Part shown: positions 7,564-17,222 of the stretch, piece by piece
Layout: every line of letters starts with the position of its first letter
Position numbering within the stretch: the stretch's first letter is position 1
Origin: Flagellimonas amoyensis
GTDB lineage: Bacteria; Bacteroidota; Bacteroidia; Flavobacteriales; Flavobacteriaceae
DNA length: 64,000 nucleotides
Assembly: GCF_003058265.1 (NCBI RefSeq)
Contig: NZ_QBUK01000009.1
Span: 124,001 to 188,000, forward strand
Direction: 5' to 3'
Notes under the pieces: model-generated
The model's input: only the letters and a program-made list of their open reading frames with translations
What the model was told of the DNA's origin: nothing
The model's database searches: none
Program-made: the position numbers and the translations under genes

Positions 7564-10362
7564 TTATCGAATTAACATATTGTCCTTACTCTTGTCGAAG
7601 ACATACTCCAACACTTGGGCATGACGCCTCTTGGAACGCACCGCGCTTCCTGCAGCGGGAGCTCCGTAAAATCTTCGGGATGCCACCCTGAATTGTTTGG
7701 CCTCGTCCATATGCATCAACATGTGGCCCCAAGCGCCCATGTTCCTTGGTTCTTCCTGGGCCCAAACAATATCGTCCGCATTTTTGTATTTCTTGATGAT
7801 GTCCCGCATCTCGTCCGCTGGCAGTGGGAACAATTGTTCCACTCGCACCAAAGCCACATCGTCCCTGTCCAACTCCTCTTTTTTCTCCAAAAGATCGTAG
7901 TAGAACTTACCGGTACAGAACACCAAGGTTTTTACTTTGGATACATTCGCTTCGGCATCATCAATAACCATTTGGAAACTTCCTTGCGCCATTTCTTCTT
8001 TTGTGGAGACCACTTTGGGGTGCCTCAACAAGCTTTTTGGCGTAAAGACCACCAATGGTTTCCTAAAACCGGCTTTCATTTGTCGTCTCAACAGATGGAA
8101 CAGGTTGGCCGGTGTGGTCACATCCGCAACGTACATATTATCCTTGGCACAAAGCTGAAGGTAACGTTCCATACGTGCCGAAGAGTGTTCCGCACCCTGG
8201 CCTTCATAACCGTGGGGCAGCAACAGCACCAAACCGTTCTGCAATTTCCATTTATCTTCCGCTGCCGATAGGTATTGGTCGATAATGATCTGTGCCCCAT
8301 TACTGAAATCCCCAAATTGGGCCTCCCAGATGGTCAGGGTCTTGGGACTTGCCATGGCATAGCCATAATCAAAGCCCATTACGGCATATTCGGAAAGCAA
8401 TGAGTTGTAGATATGAAACTCGCCGTTCTGGTTTTCACCCAGTTCGTTGAGCAACACCACTTCCTCTTCATGCATCTCCGTTTTGATGACGGCGTGCCTG
8501 TGGGAGAACGTACCACGCTCCACATCCTGTCCGGACATGCGCACATCATAGCCTTCCTCAATCAATGAACCGTAGGCCAAAAGTTCGCCCATGGCCCAAT
8601 CGAGCTTGTTGTCCTCAAAGTACATGGTTTGGCGGGCCTCCACCAAACGCTCCAATTTCCTTAGGAACTTTTTGCCCTTTGGAAGTTCCGTGATGCTCTT
8701 GGCAATCGCATCCAACTTCTTAATGTTGTATGTGGTGTCCATGGGGGCAAGCATCATCTCTTCGGTCACTTGCTCAAACCCTTCCCACTCATCTTGCATG
8801 AACGGGGTGATCCTGGTCTTTTCTATCTTTCTGGAATCGATAAGGTCTTCTTCCAAGATCCTTTTGTATTCCTCTTCAAGATTGCTTACATAATCCTTGT
8901 CGATGATTCCTTCGGCCAACAACTTTGCCGCATAGATATCCCTTGGGTTATCGTGCTTGGATATGGCCTTGTACAGCAAGGGCTGGGTAAACTTGGGCTC
9001 GTCCCCTTCGTTGTGACCGTATTTACGGTAACCCAACAGGTCGAGGAAAATATCCCGCTTGTACCTCATCCGATACTCCAACGCAAAGGTAGCGGCATGT
9101 ACCACCGCCTCGGCATCATCCGCATTCACATGGAGTACAGGGGAAAGGGTGACCTTACCCACATCGGTACAGTACGTGGACGACCTTGCATCCAAGTAGT
9201 TGGTGGTAAACCCAATTTGGTTGTTCACCACAATGTGTATGGTACCGCCTGTGGCATATCCGTCCAAGCGGGCCATTTGTATGACTTCGTAAACAACTCC
9301 CTGACCTGCAAATGCAGCATCTCCGTGCACCAATATGGGAAGCACTTCGGAGTTGTTATCCTTATGGTCATGATCTTGTTTTGCACGGGCAATACCCTCC
9401 ACTATGGAGTTCACGGTCTCCAAGTGCGAAGGGTTCGGGGCGATGTTCATATTGACCATTTTTCCTGAATCGGTCTCGCGCATGGAGGTCCATCCCAAGT
9501 GGTATTTTACGTCCCCATCAAAGATGGTCTCTTCGTAATCCTTTCCATCGAACTCACTGAAAATATCCTTTGGCGATTTTCCAAAGATATTGGTCAGCAC
9601 GTTCAAGCGCCCCCTGTGGGCCATCCCCATCACAAATTGTTTCACCCCTTGATCGGCGGCCTTTTCGATGATCACGTCCAAAGCCGGGATCAAGGACTCG
9701 TTCCCTTCCAATGAAAAACGCTTCTGGCCCACATATTTGGTGTGCAAAAAGCTCTCAAAGGAAACCGCTTCGTTCAGTTTTCGGAGGATGTTCTTCTTCT
9801 CGTCCGGCGTAAAATTAGGGTGGTTGTCATTGACATTGAGCCAATCCTGAATCCATTGGATGCGCTCTGGGGTACGGATGTACATATATTCCACACCGAT
9901 GGAATCGCAGTAAATGCTCTCCAAATGGCGAACGATCTCTTTGAGGGAAGCCGGCCCGATGCCCAATATCTTTCCAGCATCGAAAACAGTCTCCAAGTCA
10001 TCTTGCGACAACCCAAAGTTGACAATGTCCAAGGTGGGTTCGTATTTTCTTCTGTCCCTGACCGGATTGGTCTTCGTGAACAGGTGCCCCCTCGATCGGT
10101 AACCATCGATCAAACGGATGACCTGGAACTCCTTTTGAAGGGTCTCGGGCATTTCCACCTGTTTCCCGTTGGACAGGACAACCATTCCGTTTTTTTCGGG
10201 TTCTATCCCCAAATCTTCCAACGAGCTTTCCAGTCCAAAGTCAAAACCTTGAAAAAAAGCCCTCCAACTGGGCTCAATGCTATCGGGACTCGTTAGGTAT
10301 TTGTCGTACAGCTCCGCAAAAAAAGAGGTGTGCGCTGCATTTAAAAATGAATATTTGTCCAT
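7564..10362 (-). CDS. sucA: 2-oxoglutarate dehydrogenase E1 component (thiamine-diphosphate dependent)
   Basis: 932 residues, the normal length. It decarboxylates 2-oxoglutarate and passes the succinyl group to the lipoyl arm of SucB. The N-terminal E2-binding stretch is present, then the thiamine-diphosphate core with GMAHRGRLNVL and HGDAAFAGQG, then the pyrimidine-binding transketolase domain and the C-terminal E1 domain. First gene of sucAB. A TATTTTTG box (10400-10407, minus strand) lies 38 bp upstream and may be the -7 element; a -33 element is not obvious. Confidence 0.97.
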   Translation of the reverse strand: MDKYSFLNAAHTSFFAELYDKYLTSPDSIEPSWRAFFQGFDFGLESSLEDLGIEPEKNGMVVLSNGKQVEMPETLQKEFQVIRLIDGYRSRGHLFTKTNPVRDRRKYEPTLDIVNFGLSQDDLETVFDAGKILGIGPASLKEIVRHLESIYCDSIGVEYMYIRTPERIQWIQDWLNVNDNHPNFTPDEKKNILRKLNEAVSFESFLHTKYVGQKRFSLEGNESLIPALDVIIEKAADQGVKQFVMGMAHRGRLNVLTNIFGKSPKDIFSEFDGKDYEETIFDGDVKYHLGWTSMRETDSGKMVNMNIAPNPSHLETVNSIVEGIARAKQDHDHKDNNSEVLPILVHGDAAFAGQGVVYEVIQMARLDGYATGGTIHIVVNNQIGFTTNYLDARSSTYCTDVGKVTLSPVLHVNADDAEAVVHAATFALEYRMRYKRDIFLDLLGYRKYGHNEGDEPKFTQPLLYKAISKHDNPRDIYAAKLLAEGIIDKDYVSNLEEEYKRILEEDLIDSRKIEKTRITPFMQDEWEGFEQVTEEMMLAPMDTTYNIKKLDAIAKSITELPKGKKFLRKLERLVEARQTMYFEDNKLDWAMGELLAYGSLIEEGYDVRMSGQDVERGTFSHRHAVIKTEMHEEEVVLLNELGENQNGEFHIYNSLLSEYAVMGFDYGYAMASPKTLTIWEAQFGDFSNGAQIIIDQYLSAAEDKWKLQNGLVLLLPHGYEGQGAEHSSARMERYLQLCAKDNMYVADVTTPANLFHLLRRQMKAGFRKPLVVFTPKSLLRHPKVVSTKEEMAQGSFQMVIDDAEANVSKVKTLVFCTGKFYYDLLEKKEELDRDDVALVRVEQLFPLPADEMRDIIKKYKNADDIVWAQEEPRNMGAWGHMLMHMDEAKQFRVASRRFYGAPAAGSAVRSKRRHAQVLEYVFDKSKDNMLIR

Positions 10363-10574
10363 TCTTCCTATTTCTCCAAAACTTTATGGAAAATTTTCCC
10401 AAAAATACGGGTTTTAGGGTTCATATAAATGGGTTTTAACCAAATAATTCCCCAAAAATCACAACTCTGTTACAGAACCCACAGGAAAGCAACAATTATG
10501 AAATATTTACTCCAAATCTGGCAGCCGTATTAAAAAAAATATAACTTGGACAGCTCTAAAAAACCCGACCAACC

Positions 10575-11675
10575 ATGACCGAATTGAAAAACCGATACCT
10601 CTCCCTGGATGTGTTCAGAGGACTCGATGTTGCACTGATGATCATCGTCAACTCCCCAGGGAACGGCTCCACTACTTTTTCACCCTTGCTCCATGCCGAT
10701 TGGAACGGGTTTACGCTGACCGACCTTGTTTTCCCCACATTTCTTTTTGTGGTGGGAAATTCGATGAGCTTCAGCATCAAAAAGTATGAGGCCATGGGCA
10801 ATGCGGCTTTTTTCAAAAAAATACTGAAGCGCACCGCCTTGATCTTCCTGCTCGGATTTTTGATGTACTGGTTTCCGTTTTTTGATGACGGCCAACTGAA
10901 ACCGCTTTCCGAGACCCGTATTTTTGGGGTTTTGCAGCGCATCGCACTATGCTATATGTTCGCTTCCATCATCCTTCACTTTGTGAAGACCCGAACGGCC
11001 ATTTGGCTAAGTTTGGCCTTCTTGGTGGCCTACCATTTGATCTTGATCGGTTTTGGCGATCTTACCCTTACCGGGAATGCGGTCCTCAAATTGGATGAAT
11101 GGCTGATCGGTCCAAAGCACATGTACCATGGGGAAGGCATCGCTTTTGATCCTGAAGGATTGCTCAGCACTTTACCGGCCATCGTGAACGTGATCATTGG
11201 TTTCCTTGCCGGGAAGTTCATTCAAAAGAGCGGTCAAAATTTTGAGACCGTCTCCAAACTGATGATGGTCGGTTTTGCCCTTGTGTTTGCCGGTTTGGCC
11301 TGGGACCTATTGCTTCCCATCAACAAAAAATTATGGACAAGCTCCTTTGTGCTCCTCACGTGTGGCATTGACCTGTTTGCCATTGCCATCCTGATCTATT
11401 TCCTCGACATGAAAAAAATGACGGGTTGGAGCTACTTTTTTGAGGTCTTTGGCAAGAACACTCTTTTCATTTATCTGTTATCGGAATTGTTCGTGATCAG
11501 CCTATTTTCCATAGAAATGAATGGATCCACGCTTTACCGTTGGATTGCCGACAATGCATTCATTTCATGGTTGGGCGGGTATGTAGGCTCTTTTCTGTTC
11601 GCCCTATGGATCATGCTTACCTGTTGGGTCGTGGGCTATTTTATGGACAAGAAGAAAATCTATGTCAAGGTCTGA
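10575..11675 (+). CDS. Integral membrane acyltransferase-like protein (HGSNAT/DUF5009 family)
   Basis: 366 residues with about ten membrane helices. The N-terminal signature RYLSLDVFRGLDVALMII, followed by PLLHADWNGFTLTDLVFP, matches the heparan-alpha-glucosaminide N-acetyltransferase (NagX-like) family, which moves acetyl groups across a membrane onto amino sugars. In Bacteroidota these proteins are often tied to N-acetylglucosamine or peptidoglycan sugar use, but nothing around it confirms a substrate. It is a single-gene unit diverging from sucA and converging on the gene at 11683. Confidence 0.85.
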   Translation: MTELKNRYLSLDVFRGLDVALMIIVNSPGNGSTTFSPLLHADWNGFTLTDLVFPTFLFVVGNSMSFSIKKYEAMGNAAFFKKILKRTALIFLLGFLMYWFPFFDDGQLKPLSETRIFGVLQRIALCYMFASIILHFVKTRTAIWLSLAFLVAYHLILIGFGDLTLTGNAVLKLDEWLIGPKHMYHGEGIAFDPEGLLSTLPAIVNVIIGFLAGKFIQKSGQNFETVSKLMMVGFALVFAGLAWDLLLPINKKLWTSSFVLLTCGIDLFAIAILIYFLDMKKMTGWSYFFEVFGKNTLFIYLLSELFVISLFSIEMNGSTLYRWIADNAFISWLGGYVGSFLFALWIMLTCWVVGYFMDKKKIYVKV

Positions 11676-11682
11676 CCAAAGG

Positions 11683-12039
11683 TCAGGAGCTGTATTTGGA
11701 CTTGTACCAAACCTTTTGCCATTCCCTTTTCAATAAAAGAAAGGATACCTCTGCCGATATGTCCACCGCATCGGACGGGGCTATCTTCTTCACCTCCTTT
11801 TCGGAAATATCCACAACATACAACAGGTTCAGGTAATCATGGAAGCGTTCCACGATCAGGAAATAGATTTTTTCATGGAGCAGACTCTTCAGTTCTGACG
11901 GGGTCACATCCATGGAAATCTTGATCGGGACATTGGCCAGATCGAAATCCTTTTTCAATTGGGCGAGCAACTCTTTATACAGTTGTTCTTTTTGGATGAC
12001 CTCCAGCAGCTCCAGGCTATTGTTAAAATTGGACAGCAT
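11683..12039 (-). CDS. Conserved hypothetical protein
   Basis: 118 residues, acidic and mostly helical, soluble, with no signal peptide, membrane segment or motif that I recognise. It starts 26 bp after galE and is probably the third gene of the DegT aminotransferase-galE operon. It stops 7 bp from the convergent acyltransferase gene. No function can be proposed. Confidence 0.6.
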   Translation of the reverse strand: MLSNFNNSLELLEVIQKEQLYKELLAQLKKDFDLANVPIKISMDVTPSELKSLLHEKIYFLIVERFHDYLNLLYVVDISEKEVKKIAPSDAVDISAEVSFLLLKREWQKVWYKSKYSS

Positions 12040-12065
12040 ACCTTATCTACGTCCAAACCTCCTTT

Positions 12066-13097
12066 TTAGGATTTGGCTGTTCGGGATTTCACCTTTTGTT
12101 CCCAGTCCCAAGCAGATTTCAGGGATTCATCCAAGGTGGATTTGGACTTCCATCCCAGCACCTTGTTGGCCTTTTGGGTGTCCGCATAGGCCTGAATGAC
12201 ATCCCCTTCTCTTCGAGGGACTATTTTGTAGTTGAGCTTTTTCTCCGAGACCCGCTCAAAGCTATGGATCACCTCCAAGACAGAACTTCCTTTGCCCGTA
12301 CCCAGATTGAACACTTCATAGTTGCTGCTGTTCTCGTTTTGAAGAAGACGCTGTAGCGCCTTTACGTGTGCCTTTGCAAGGTCCACCACATGGATGTAGT
12401 CCCTGATGCAGGTTCCATCTTCGGTAGGGTAGTCGTCCCCGAATACCGATAACTGCTCCCTTTTTCCAATCCCGGTTTGGGTAATGAAAGGTACCAAGTT
12501 TTGCGGAACGCCAAGCGGCAGTTCCCCTATTTTGACCGATGGGTGGGCGCCGATCGGGTTAAAGTATCGCAGGGCTATGGCCTTGAGGTCCGGTGTTACT
12601 TTACAGGTATCCCGAATGATCTCTTCCCCCACTTGTTTGGTGTTTCCATAAGGTGATTCCGCTGGTTTTACAGGAGCGGCCTCAGTGATGGGAAGTTGAT
12701 CGGCCTGGCCGTAGACCGTACAGGATGAGCTGAAGATGAAGCTGGCCCCTTTCTTTTTCTCCAATTCCTGAAGGATATAGACCAGCACTCCCAAATTGTT
12801 CTCGTAATACAGCAACGGTTTTTCCACGCTCTCCCCTACGGCTTTTGAAGCCGCAAAATGAATAACGCCATCAACATCCGAATGTCTGGCAAAAAAATCC
12901 TGGACCTTGGTCTTGTCCCTGAGGTCGAACTCCTCAAAAATGGGGCGCTTTCCGGTTATCCCCACAATTCCATCCAAAACATCGACGGAAGAATTGGAAA
13001 GGTTATCGATGATGACAACCTCAAAGCCCTCATTTTGCAATTCCACCACCGTATGGGAACCAATATAGCCCAGTCCCCCTGTTACCACTATTTTCAT
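12066..13097 (-). CDS. galE: UDP-glucose 4-epimerase
   Basis: 343 residues, full length. It interconverts UDP-glucose and UDP-galactose using NAD. Seen: the Rossmann motif GGLGYIGSHT at the N-terminus, the SSSCTVYG strand with catalytic Ser, the YxxxK pair in YGNTK, and the GTGKGSSVLEV motif late in the protein. It follows the DegT aminotransferase by 2 bp, which suggests a role in making sugar nucleotides for surface polysaccharide. Confidence 0.95.
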   Translation of the reverse strand: MKIVVTGGLGYIGSHTVVELQNEGFEVVIIDNLSNSSVDVLDGIVGITGKRPIFEEFDLRDKTKVQDFFARHSDVDGVIHFAASKAVGESVEKPLLYYENNLGVLVYILQELEKKKGASFIFSSSCTVYGQADQLPITEAAPVKPAESPYGNTKQVGEEIIRDTCKVTPDLKAIALRYFNPIGAHPSVKIGELPLGVPQNLVPFITQTGIGKREQLSVFGDDYPTEDGTCIRDYIHVVDLAKAHVKALQRLLQNENSSNYEVFNLGTGKGSSVLEVIHSFERVSEKKLNYKIVPRREGDVIQAYADTQKANKVLGWKSKSTLDESLKSAWDWEQKVKSRTAKS

Positions 13098-13099
13098 GC

Positions 13100-14227
13100 T
13101 TATTTGTTTACGAAATCAATGACCAATTTTGTGATGAACTGGATCTGTTCATCGTCGAGTTCGGTGTGCATGGGCAACGAGATCACCTCTTCCACCAATT
13201 GATTGGTGACCGGGAAATCGGCCTCTTTGTACCTACTGTCCAGATAGGCCTTTTGGCGGTGCAGGGGCACTGGATAATAAACCCCACAAGGCACATTGTT
13301 ATCGTTCAAGTGCTGCGCCAACGCATCCCTCTTGCCATTTGTTATTTTCAAGGTATACTGATGGAACACATGGCTGTCCCCGGCAATCTTTGGCACCACA
13401 ATATGCTCCTGTCCTTCAAAGGCCTTGGAATATTTGGCTGCCGATTCTGCACGTTTCTGGTTATACGAATCCAATTTCGGAAGCTTTGCACGCAGCACCG
13501 CAGCCTGAATGGAGTCCAAACGGGAGTTGACCCCGACCACATCGTGATAGTATCTTTTGTACATCCCATGATTGACCATACCGCGAATGATATGCGCCAA
13601 ATCATCATCATTGGTGAAAATGGCCCCGCCATCCCCATAGCATCCCAAGTTTTTGGAAGGGAAGAAGGATGTGGATGCCACATGCCCCATGGTCCCCGCC
13701 TGCTGTTTTTTTCCGTTCTTGGACAAATACGTGGCCCCAATGGCCTGTGCATTGTCCTCGATAACGTATAGATCGTGCTTTTCCGCCAACTCCATGATCG
13801 CATCCATATTGGCGCACTGCCCGAACAGGTGCACGGGTACAATGGCCTTCGTCTTGGGCGTTATTGCCTTTTCAATGGCCTTGATGTCTATGTTGAAGGT
13901 ATCCGGTTCCACATCCACCAGAACAGGCACCAAGTTCAGGAGTGCAATCACTTCCACGGTGGCCGCGAAGGTAAAATCCGCAGTGATCACCTCATCACCT
14001 GGCTGCAAGCCCAAACCCATCATGCAAATTTGAAGGGCATCGGTGCCATTGGCACAGGGAATCACATGCTTTACGCCCAAATATGCTTCCAATTCCTTCT
14101 GGAAGGCGTGCACATGTGGCCCGTTGATGAACGCCGAAGAATCCAAGATCTCGGCGATGGAATCATTCACTTCTTTTTTGATGTCCTCATATTGACCTTT
14201 TAGGTCAACCATCTGTATCTTTTTCAT
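13100..14227 (-). CDS. DegT/DnrJ/EryC1/StrS-family sugar aminotransferase
   Basis: 375 residues. A pyridoxal-phosphate enzyme that aminates keto-sugar nucleotides (ArnB/WbpE type). The PLP lysine is K192 in FFPSKNLGCYGDGG; the cofactor-binding DNAQAIGA and NGTDALQI motifs are also present. It heads an operon with galE, divergent from the Kdo transferase gene. A TAATTTTG box at 14245-14252 on the minus strand lies 17 bp upstream and may be its -7 element. The exact sugar substrate cannot be told from sequence. Confidence 0.9.
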   Translation of the reverse strand: MKKIQMVDLKGQYEDIKKEVNDSIAEILDSSAFINGPHVHAFQKELEAYLGVKHVIPCANGTDALQICMMGLGLQPGDEVITADFTFAATVEVIALLNLVPVLVDVEPDTFNIDIKAIEKAITPKTKAIVPVHLFGQCANMDAIMELAEKHDLYVIEDNAQAIGATYLSKNGKKQQAGTMGHVASTSFFPSKNLGCYGDGGAIFTNDDDLAHIIRGMVNHGMYKRYYHDVVGVNSRLDSIQAAVLRAKLPKLDSYNQKRAESAAKYSKAFEGQEHIVVPKIAGDSHVFHQYTLKITNGKRDALAQHLNDNNVPCGVYYPVPLHRQKAYLDSRYKEADFPVTNQLVEEVISLPMHTELDDEQIQFITKLVIDFVNK

Positions 14228-14306
14228 CCAAATAGATTATGCTCCAAAATTAAGAAATTCAGATGCCATAATGCCCTCTTCCCGAAAGAATGTATTTTAG
14301 CAAAAA

Positions 14307-15560
14307 ATGATGCCCTTGCGTTTTTTCTATAACATTCTGATATCCTTGGCCTGGTTTACCCTAAAAGTGATTGCATTGTTCCGGCCCAAGATCGATTTAT
14401 TTGTCTCAGGAAGAAAAAATACTTTCCCCCTGCTTGATGAAAAACTTTCACGAAGCAAAAAAACCATCTGGATGCACGTGGCCTCATTGGGAGAATATGA
14501 ACAGGGGCTTCCCATTTTGGAGGGATTGAGGCAGAACTATCCCGAACACCAGATCTTGCTCACCTTCTTTTCGCCTTCGGGATATGAGGTGAAAAAGAAC
14601 ACGACGGCAGCCGATGTGGTGGTCTATCTGCCCATGGACACCCTATCCAATGCCAAGCGTTTTCTGGAAAAGGCCAATCCTGAACTTGCCATTTTTGTGA
14701 AATATGAAATCTGGCCCAACTATCTTTCGGAACTGAAAAAACGAAACGTCCCTACCTTTTTGGTATCGGCCCTATTCTCCAAAAGACAGATTTATTTCAA
14801 AGTTTTCGGAGGTTTTATGCGGAAAAGCCTAAGAACGTTCGCCCACTTTTTTGTCCAAGATTCAAATTCGAAGGAATTGTTGGAATCCATCGGTTTTTCC
14901 AATGTCACCATCAGTGGGGATACCCGTTTTGATAGGGTTTCCAAAATCCTGATGCAGGACAACCGGTTGGATTTCATGGAGCGTTTCAAAGATGGTCGAT
15001 TCTGTCTGGTAGCGGGCAGTACATGGCCCGAGGACGAGGAAATTTTGATACGGTACATCAACCGTTCCGCTGATGGGGAAACAAAGTTTGTTTTTGCCCC
15101 ACATGAAATCAAACCTGCCCATGTCCAGAAAATCGAGGAAGGACTGCAAAGAAAAACGGTGCGGTTCAGCCAGATGGATGAAAAAAATCTTTCAGATTTC
15201 AATGTGCTCATTGTGGATACCATCGGTCTTTTGACCAAGGTCTATAGCTATGCCGATGTGGCCTATGTGGGCGGTGGTTTTGCCACGGGACTGCACAATA
15301 CACTGGAACCTGCAGTATATGGTGTTCCCGTCATCATAGGGCCTGATTACCAAAAGTTCAAGGAAGCCAAGGATCTTGTGGAGAAAGGCGGGGTGCTCCC
15401 CATTTCGGACCAAATAGGTTTTGATACCTTGATGGATACTTTTTTGACCGACCCCATCTCCCTTGAAAAAACAGGCAAGATCAACTCCGAATACATCCAA
15501 ACCAATGTCGGTGCCACCGATTTGATTTTGAACCACCTATCATTGGTGAAATTTGGTTAG
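14307..15560 (+). CDS. waaA: 3-deoxy-D-manno-octulosonic acid (Kdo) transferase
   Basis: 417 residues, GT30 family. It transfers Kdo from CMP-Kdo to the lipid A precursor at the cytoplasmic face of the inner membrane. An N-terminal membrane anchor (about 5-25) is followed by MHVASLGEYEQG with the family's catalytic Glu, and the C-terminal nucleotide-binding lobe carries GGGFATGLHNTLEPAVYG. It is divergent from the sugar aminotransferase operon, so envelope genes cluster here. The MFS sugar transporter follows after 21 bp. Confidence 0.93.
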   Translation: MMPLRFFYNILISLAWFTLKVIALFRPKIDLFVSGRKNTFPLLDEKLSRSKKTIWMHVASLGEYEQGLPILEGLRQNYPEHQILLTFFSPSGYEVKKNTTAADVVVYLPMDTLSNAKRFLEKANPELAIFVKYEIWPNYLSELKKRNVPTFLVSALFSKRQIYFKVFGGFMRKSLRTFAHFFVQDSNSKELLESIGFSNVTISGDTRFDRVSKILMQDNRLDFMERFKDGRFCLVAGSTWPEDEEILIRYINRSADGETKFVFAPHEIKPAHVQKIEEGLQRKTVRFSQMDEKNLSDFNVLIVDTIGLLTKVYSYADVAYVGGGFATGLHNTLEPAVYGVPVIIGPDYQKFKEAKDLVEKGGVLPISDQIGFDTLMDTFLTDPISLEKTGKINSEYIQTNVGATDLILNHLSLVKFG

Positions 15561-15581
15561 CTTTAACCAAATTCGCATGGC

Positions 15582-16970
15582 ATGGACAAACGTATTTTCA
15601 GGATTTCACTGACAGCAGCTCTCGCTGGCTTTTTGTTTGGATTTGATACCGTGGTCATTTCAGGGGCCAACCAACCCATCAAGGAACTATGGGGCACCAA
15701 TTGGTTCTTGGGCGACTCCATTTTCACCTTTCACGGCATCTTCATCATGTCCATGGCCCTTTGGGGCACCGTTTTGGGATCCCTTTTTGGGGGTATCCCT
15801 ACCGACCGATTAGGGCGCAAAAAAACCTTGTTCTGGATCGGGGTGTTGTATTTTATCTCGGCCGTGGGTTCTGCACTCGCCCCGGAAGCCTATAGCTTTT
15901 CCTTTTTCAGGTTCATTGGGGGAATCGGTGTAGGGGCATCCTCTGTGGCAGCCCCGGTCTATATTTCCGAAATATCGACTGCCAACACCCGGGGGCGGTT
16001 GACGGCCATGTACCAGTTCAACATTGTTTTTGGGATACTGGTCGCATTCATTTCCAACTACCTCATTGGGATGTTTTTTGAGGAAGGTGTGGCCTGGCGG
16101 TGGATGTTGGGCATTGAAGGTCTTCCCGCTTTGATCTATACCTTTATGGTCCTTAAAATTCCGAACAGCCCTCGTTGGCTCCTTTTGAAAGATAGGGACG
16201 ATGCCGTGGTGATCCAATCCATAACACTTCTCGGCATCGAAAAGGAGAAAGCCTCGCTCCACCTTTCGGAAATCAAGCTCTCACTCTACGAAACTGCCGA
16301 AAAGCACAAGGAAAACCTATTTTCGGGCAAATACAACAAACCCTTGGCCTTGGCCTTTCTGATCGCTTTTTTCAACCAGCTTTCCGGAATCAATTTTGTG
16401 CTGTACTACGCTCCCGAGATCTTGGAACGGGCCGGGCTGGCCTCAGGAGAATCCCTTTTCAGTTCCATTTCCATTGGAGTGATCAACTTGATCTTCACCT
16501 TTGTGGGCATTGCCCTTATCGACAAACTGGGCCGAAAACAATTGATGTACATCGGTTCCATTGGCTATATATTGAGTTTGGCCATGGTGGGTTGGTGCTT
16601 CTATTCCAGTGCAAGTTCGGTGCTCCTGTTGATCTTCATCCTGGTCTTCATCGCTTCCCATGCCATTGGACAAGGAGCGGTCATCTGGGTATTCATTTCG
16701 GAGATTTTCCCGAACAAGGTGCGTTCCTACGGGCAATCTTGGGGAACGGGCACCCATTGGGTGTTTGCCGCACTCATCACCCTGCTCACTCCCACCTTCT
16801 TGGATGCGAAAATCGGTATCTACAAGGACAACCCGTGGCCTATTTTCATCTTCTTTGCTTTTATGATGGTACTGCAACTGCTCTGGGTCGCCTTTATGAT
16901 GCCAGAGACGAAGGAAATAAGCCTAGAAGAATTGGGCAAATTGCTGAGCGGCAAAAAGTCAAAAAAATAG
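15582..16970 (+). CDS. Sugar porter family MFS transporter
   Basis: 462 residues with twelve membrane helices. Sugar porter signatures are visible: GFDTVVISGA in helix 1, DRLGRKKT in the 2-3 loop, a PNSPRWLL motif after helix 6, QLSGINFVLYY in helix 7, DKLGRKQ in the 8-9 loop, and PETKEISLEEL at the end. These mark H+-coupled hexose/pentose symporters such as XylE. It may be co-transcribed with waaA. The ROK kinase at 20616 and phosphofructokinase at 18276 would act downstream if the substrate is glucose. Confidence 0.9.
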   Translation: MDKRIFRISLTAALAGFLFGFDTVVISGANQPIKELWGTNWFLGDSIFTFHGIFIMSMALWGTVLGSLFGGIPTDRLGRKKTLFWIGVLYFISAVGSALAPEAYSFSFFRFIGGIGVGASSVAAPVYISEISTANTRGRLTAMYQFNIVFGILVAFISNYLIGMFFEEGVAWRWMLGIEGLPALIYTFMVLKIPNSPRWLLLKDRDDAVVIQSITLLGIEKEKASLHLSEIKLSLYETAEKHKENLFSGKYNKPLALAFLIAFFNQLSGINFVLYYAPEILERAGLASGESLFSSISIGVINLIFTFVGIALIDKLGRKQLMYIGSIGYILSLAMVGWCFYSSASSVLLLIFILVFIASHAIGQGAVIWVFISEIFPNKVRSYGQSWGTGTHWVFAALITLLTPTFLDAKIGIYKDNPWPIFIFFAFMMVLQLLWVAFMMPETKEISLEELGKLLSGKKSKK

Positions 16971-17075
16971 CACTTCTGCATGACATAGCCTGAAACCTTC
17001 CGTTAATCGAATATGGCACAAGGTGTTATGGTCATTGAGCGGATAATTCCGTATATTGAATGAAATTACACTATT

Positions 17076-17222
17076 ATGGCTGAAGAAATTTCTTTTGGAA
17101 ACAGACTCATGGTCGGTTTCCTGCGGATCATGGTCTTTGTGCTGATCGTTATCCTGATCGCAATCCCCGTTTGTATCCTACTGGACTTCCTTGGGGTGAT
17201 GGACGCCATCGGTTTTTCCTAG
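17076..17222 (+). CDS. Small single-helix membrane protein
   Basis: 48 residues, ATG at 17076 and TAG at 17220-17222. A polar N-terminus of 11 residues is followed by a hydrophobic stretch of about 24 residues and the ending DFLGVMDAIGFS. Its last bases overlap the stop of the convergent lipoprotein gene at 17219. No homologue is recognised; a small membrane protein with a clean helix and a plausible upstream AT-rich region is credible but unproven. Confidence 0.5.
   Translation: MAEEISFGNRLMVGFLRIMVFVLIVILIAIPVCILLDFLGVMDAIGFS

Noticed and set aside
10363..10574. Crp/Fnr-type site upstream of sucA or of the acyltransferase
   Set aside because: No TGA-N6-TCA dyad at the required distance from a -7 box was found in this gap.
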